NCBI GenBank assembly: GCA_016195965.1
Contig: JACPYR010000088.1
Location: 1-34,341 of the forward strand
Direction of reading: 5' to 3'
DNA from: Nitrosomonadales bacterium
Lineage (GTDB): Bacteria; Pseudomonadota; Gammaproteobacteria; Burkholderiales; Gallionellaceae
Length of the DNA: 34,341 nucleotides
The translations under genes were made by a program, and so were the position numbers. Of this stretch, positions 34,034-34,341 are shown piece by piece (within the stretch, counting starts at the first letter, position 1; each line of letters starts with the position of its first letter). The notes beneath the pieces are model-generated. The model saw only the letters and a program-made list of their open reading frames with translations. It was not told the DNA's origin and ran no database searches.

Positions 34034-34273
34034 TTAACTTATAACCAACATTCTTGCTTCAATCGTATCTGCCGATAAATCGGCGCCACATTCCCATTCG
34101 ACGAAGTATCCGCCGTTTTTTATTTTCATGAATTCGCCAATGTCATTCAAATCTTCGAACGCTTCATATTGAAGATAGGGGCGAAGATCAAACTTGCCGA
34201 CTCGCCCATCATTGGCGATGACTGAAAATGTCCAGTCAGTGTGTGGGGTCAGTTCTGTAATTCTCATTGGCAT
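34034..34273 (-). CDS. DUF2442 family protein
   Basis: The 79-residue protein runs from ATG 34273 (ATG 34267 and TTG 34288 are alternatives). [20 protein letters not shown], then [15 protein letters not shown], and the C-terminal [15 protein letters not shown] are the DUF2442 pattern. Such proteins often pair with DUF4160 proteins in toxin-antitoxin-like modules, and that partner could lie beyond the right edge. Its stop codon is 2 bp before parC, an unusual position for an accessory gene. No clear ribosome binding site is seen. Confidence 0.75.
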   Translation of the reverse strand: MPMRITELTPHTDWTFSVIANDGRVGKFDLRPYLQYEAFEDLNDIGEFMKIKNGGYFVEWECGADLSADTIEARMLVIS

Positions 34274-34310
34274 TATCTGTGTGGGCAAAGAGAAAGTCCA
34301 TTAGTCAAAA

Positions 34311-34341
34311 TCCCGTTCGCCCTGAGCTTGTCGAAGGGCTC
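34311..34341. repeat. REP-like dispersed palindrome at the window edge
   Basis: CGTTCGCCCTGAGCTTGTCG and the following AAGGGCTC form an imperfect hairpin (GCCCT/AGGGC). This sequence is a familiar short repeat scattered between genes in many proteobacteria. It is cut by the window end. Confidence 0.6.

Overview
The window looks like a chromosomal segment of a betaproteobacterium. The best guess is the Nitrosomonadales/Gallionellaceae type, judged from how the guaB, guaA, parC, rep, chrA and DUF3025 products read. That placement is inference from protein character; no rRNA or other marker is present. Housekeeping genes alternate with accessory patches full of broken genes and small repeats.

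Layout. (1) 1-1069 is mobile debris: the end of an IS3-type transposase, a decayed IS200-type element whose two end hairpins survive, and a tRNA 3' fragment that could be an island attachment scar. (2) 1115-5971 holds an MHS-type MFS transporter, then surE-pcm-nlpD, then a radical SAM gene in the slot where rpoS usually follows nlpD. (3) 6053-12065 is an accessory island: an antitoxin with a frameshifted ParE-like toxin, a large nuclease-helicase with four C-terminal helicase-associated repeats overlapping a small membrane-anchored gene, a GIY-YIG-like small protein, a solitary DnaB-type ATPase domain, and fragments of a DUF2442 gene and an antitoxin. (4) 12254-18022 holds chrA, a small convergent ORF, a DUF3025 gene, rep, and an outer-membrane protein on the minus strand. 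(5) 18278-21933 is guaB and guaA, split by a four-helix-bundle gene bracketed by 7-bp repeats. The guaA start codon lies inside one repeat copy, and guaA also carries an in-frame palindromic repeat.

(6) 22367-30414 is a compact stress cluster, all on the plus strand: a SAP-like Cys-rich protein, a cold-shock protein, Hsp20, a secreted Met/Gly-rich protein, a second GroES/GroEL pair, a BCAM0308-type zinc-ribbon protein, a DegP-like pseudogene, a cyclopropane-fatty-acid-synthase-type methyltransferase overlapping a flavoprotein reductase, a CBS-pair protein and a ribosome hibernation factor. The mix (protein folding, membrane lipid modification, ribosome storage) suggests survival under low oxygen, heat or stasis. 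(7) 30415-31620 holds a transposase remnant, a strong predicted promoter-to-terminator unit that may be a small RNA, and an unrecognised 128-aa protein. (8) parC lies on the minus strand behind a DUF2442 gene, and the window ends in a dispersed palindromic repeat.

The strongest candidates for something undescribed are the repeat-bracketed four-helix-bundle cassette between guaB and guaA, the GroEL paralogue that has Ser in place of the ATPase residue Asp52, the nuclease-helicase/membrane-protein gene pair, and the promoter-terminator unit at 30822-31020.
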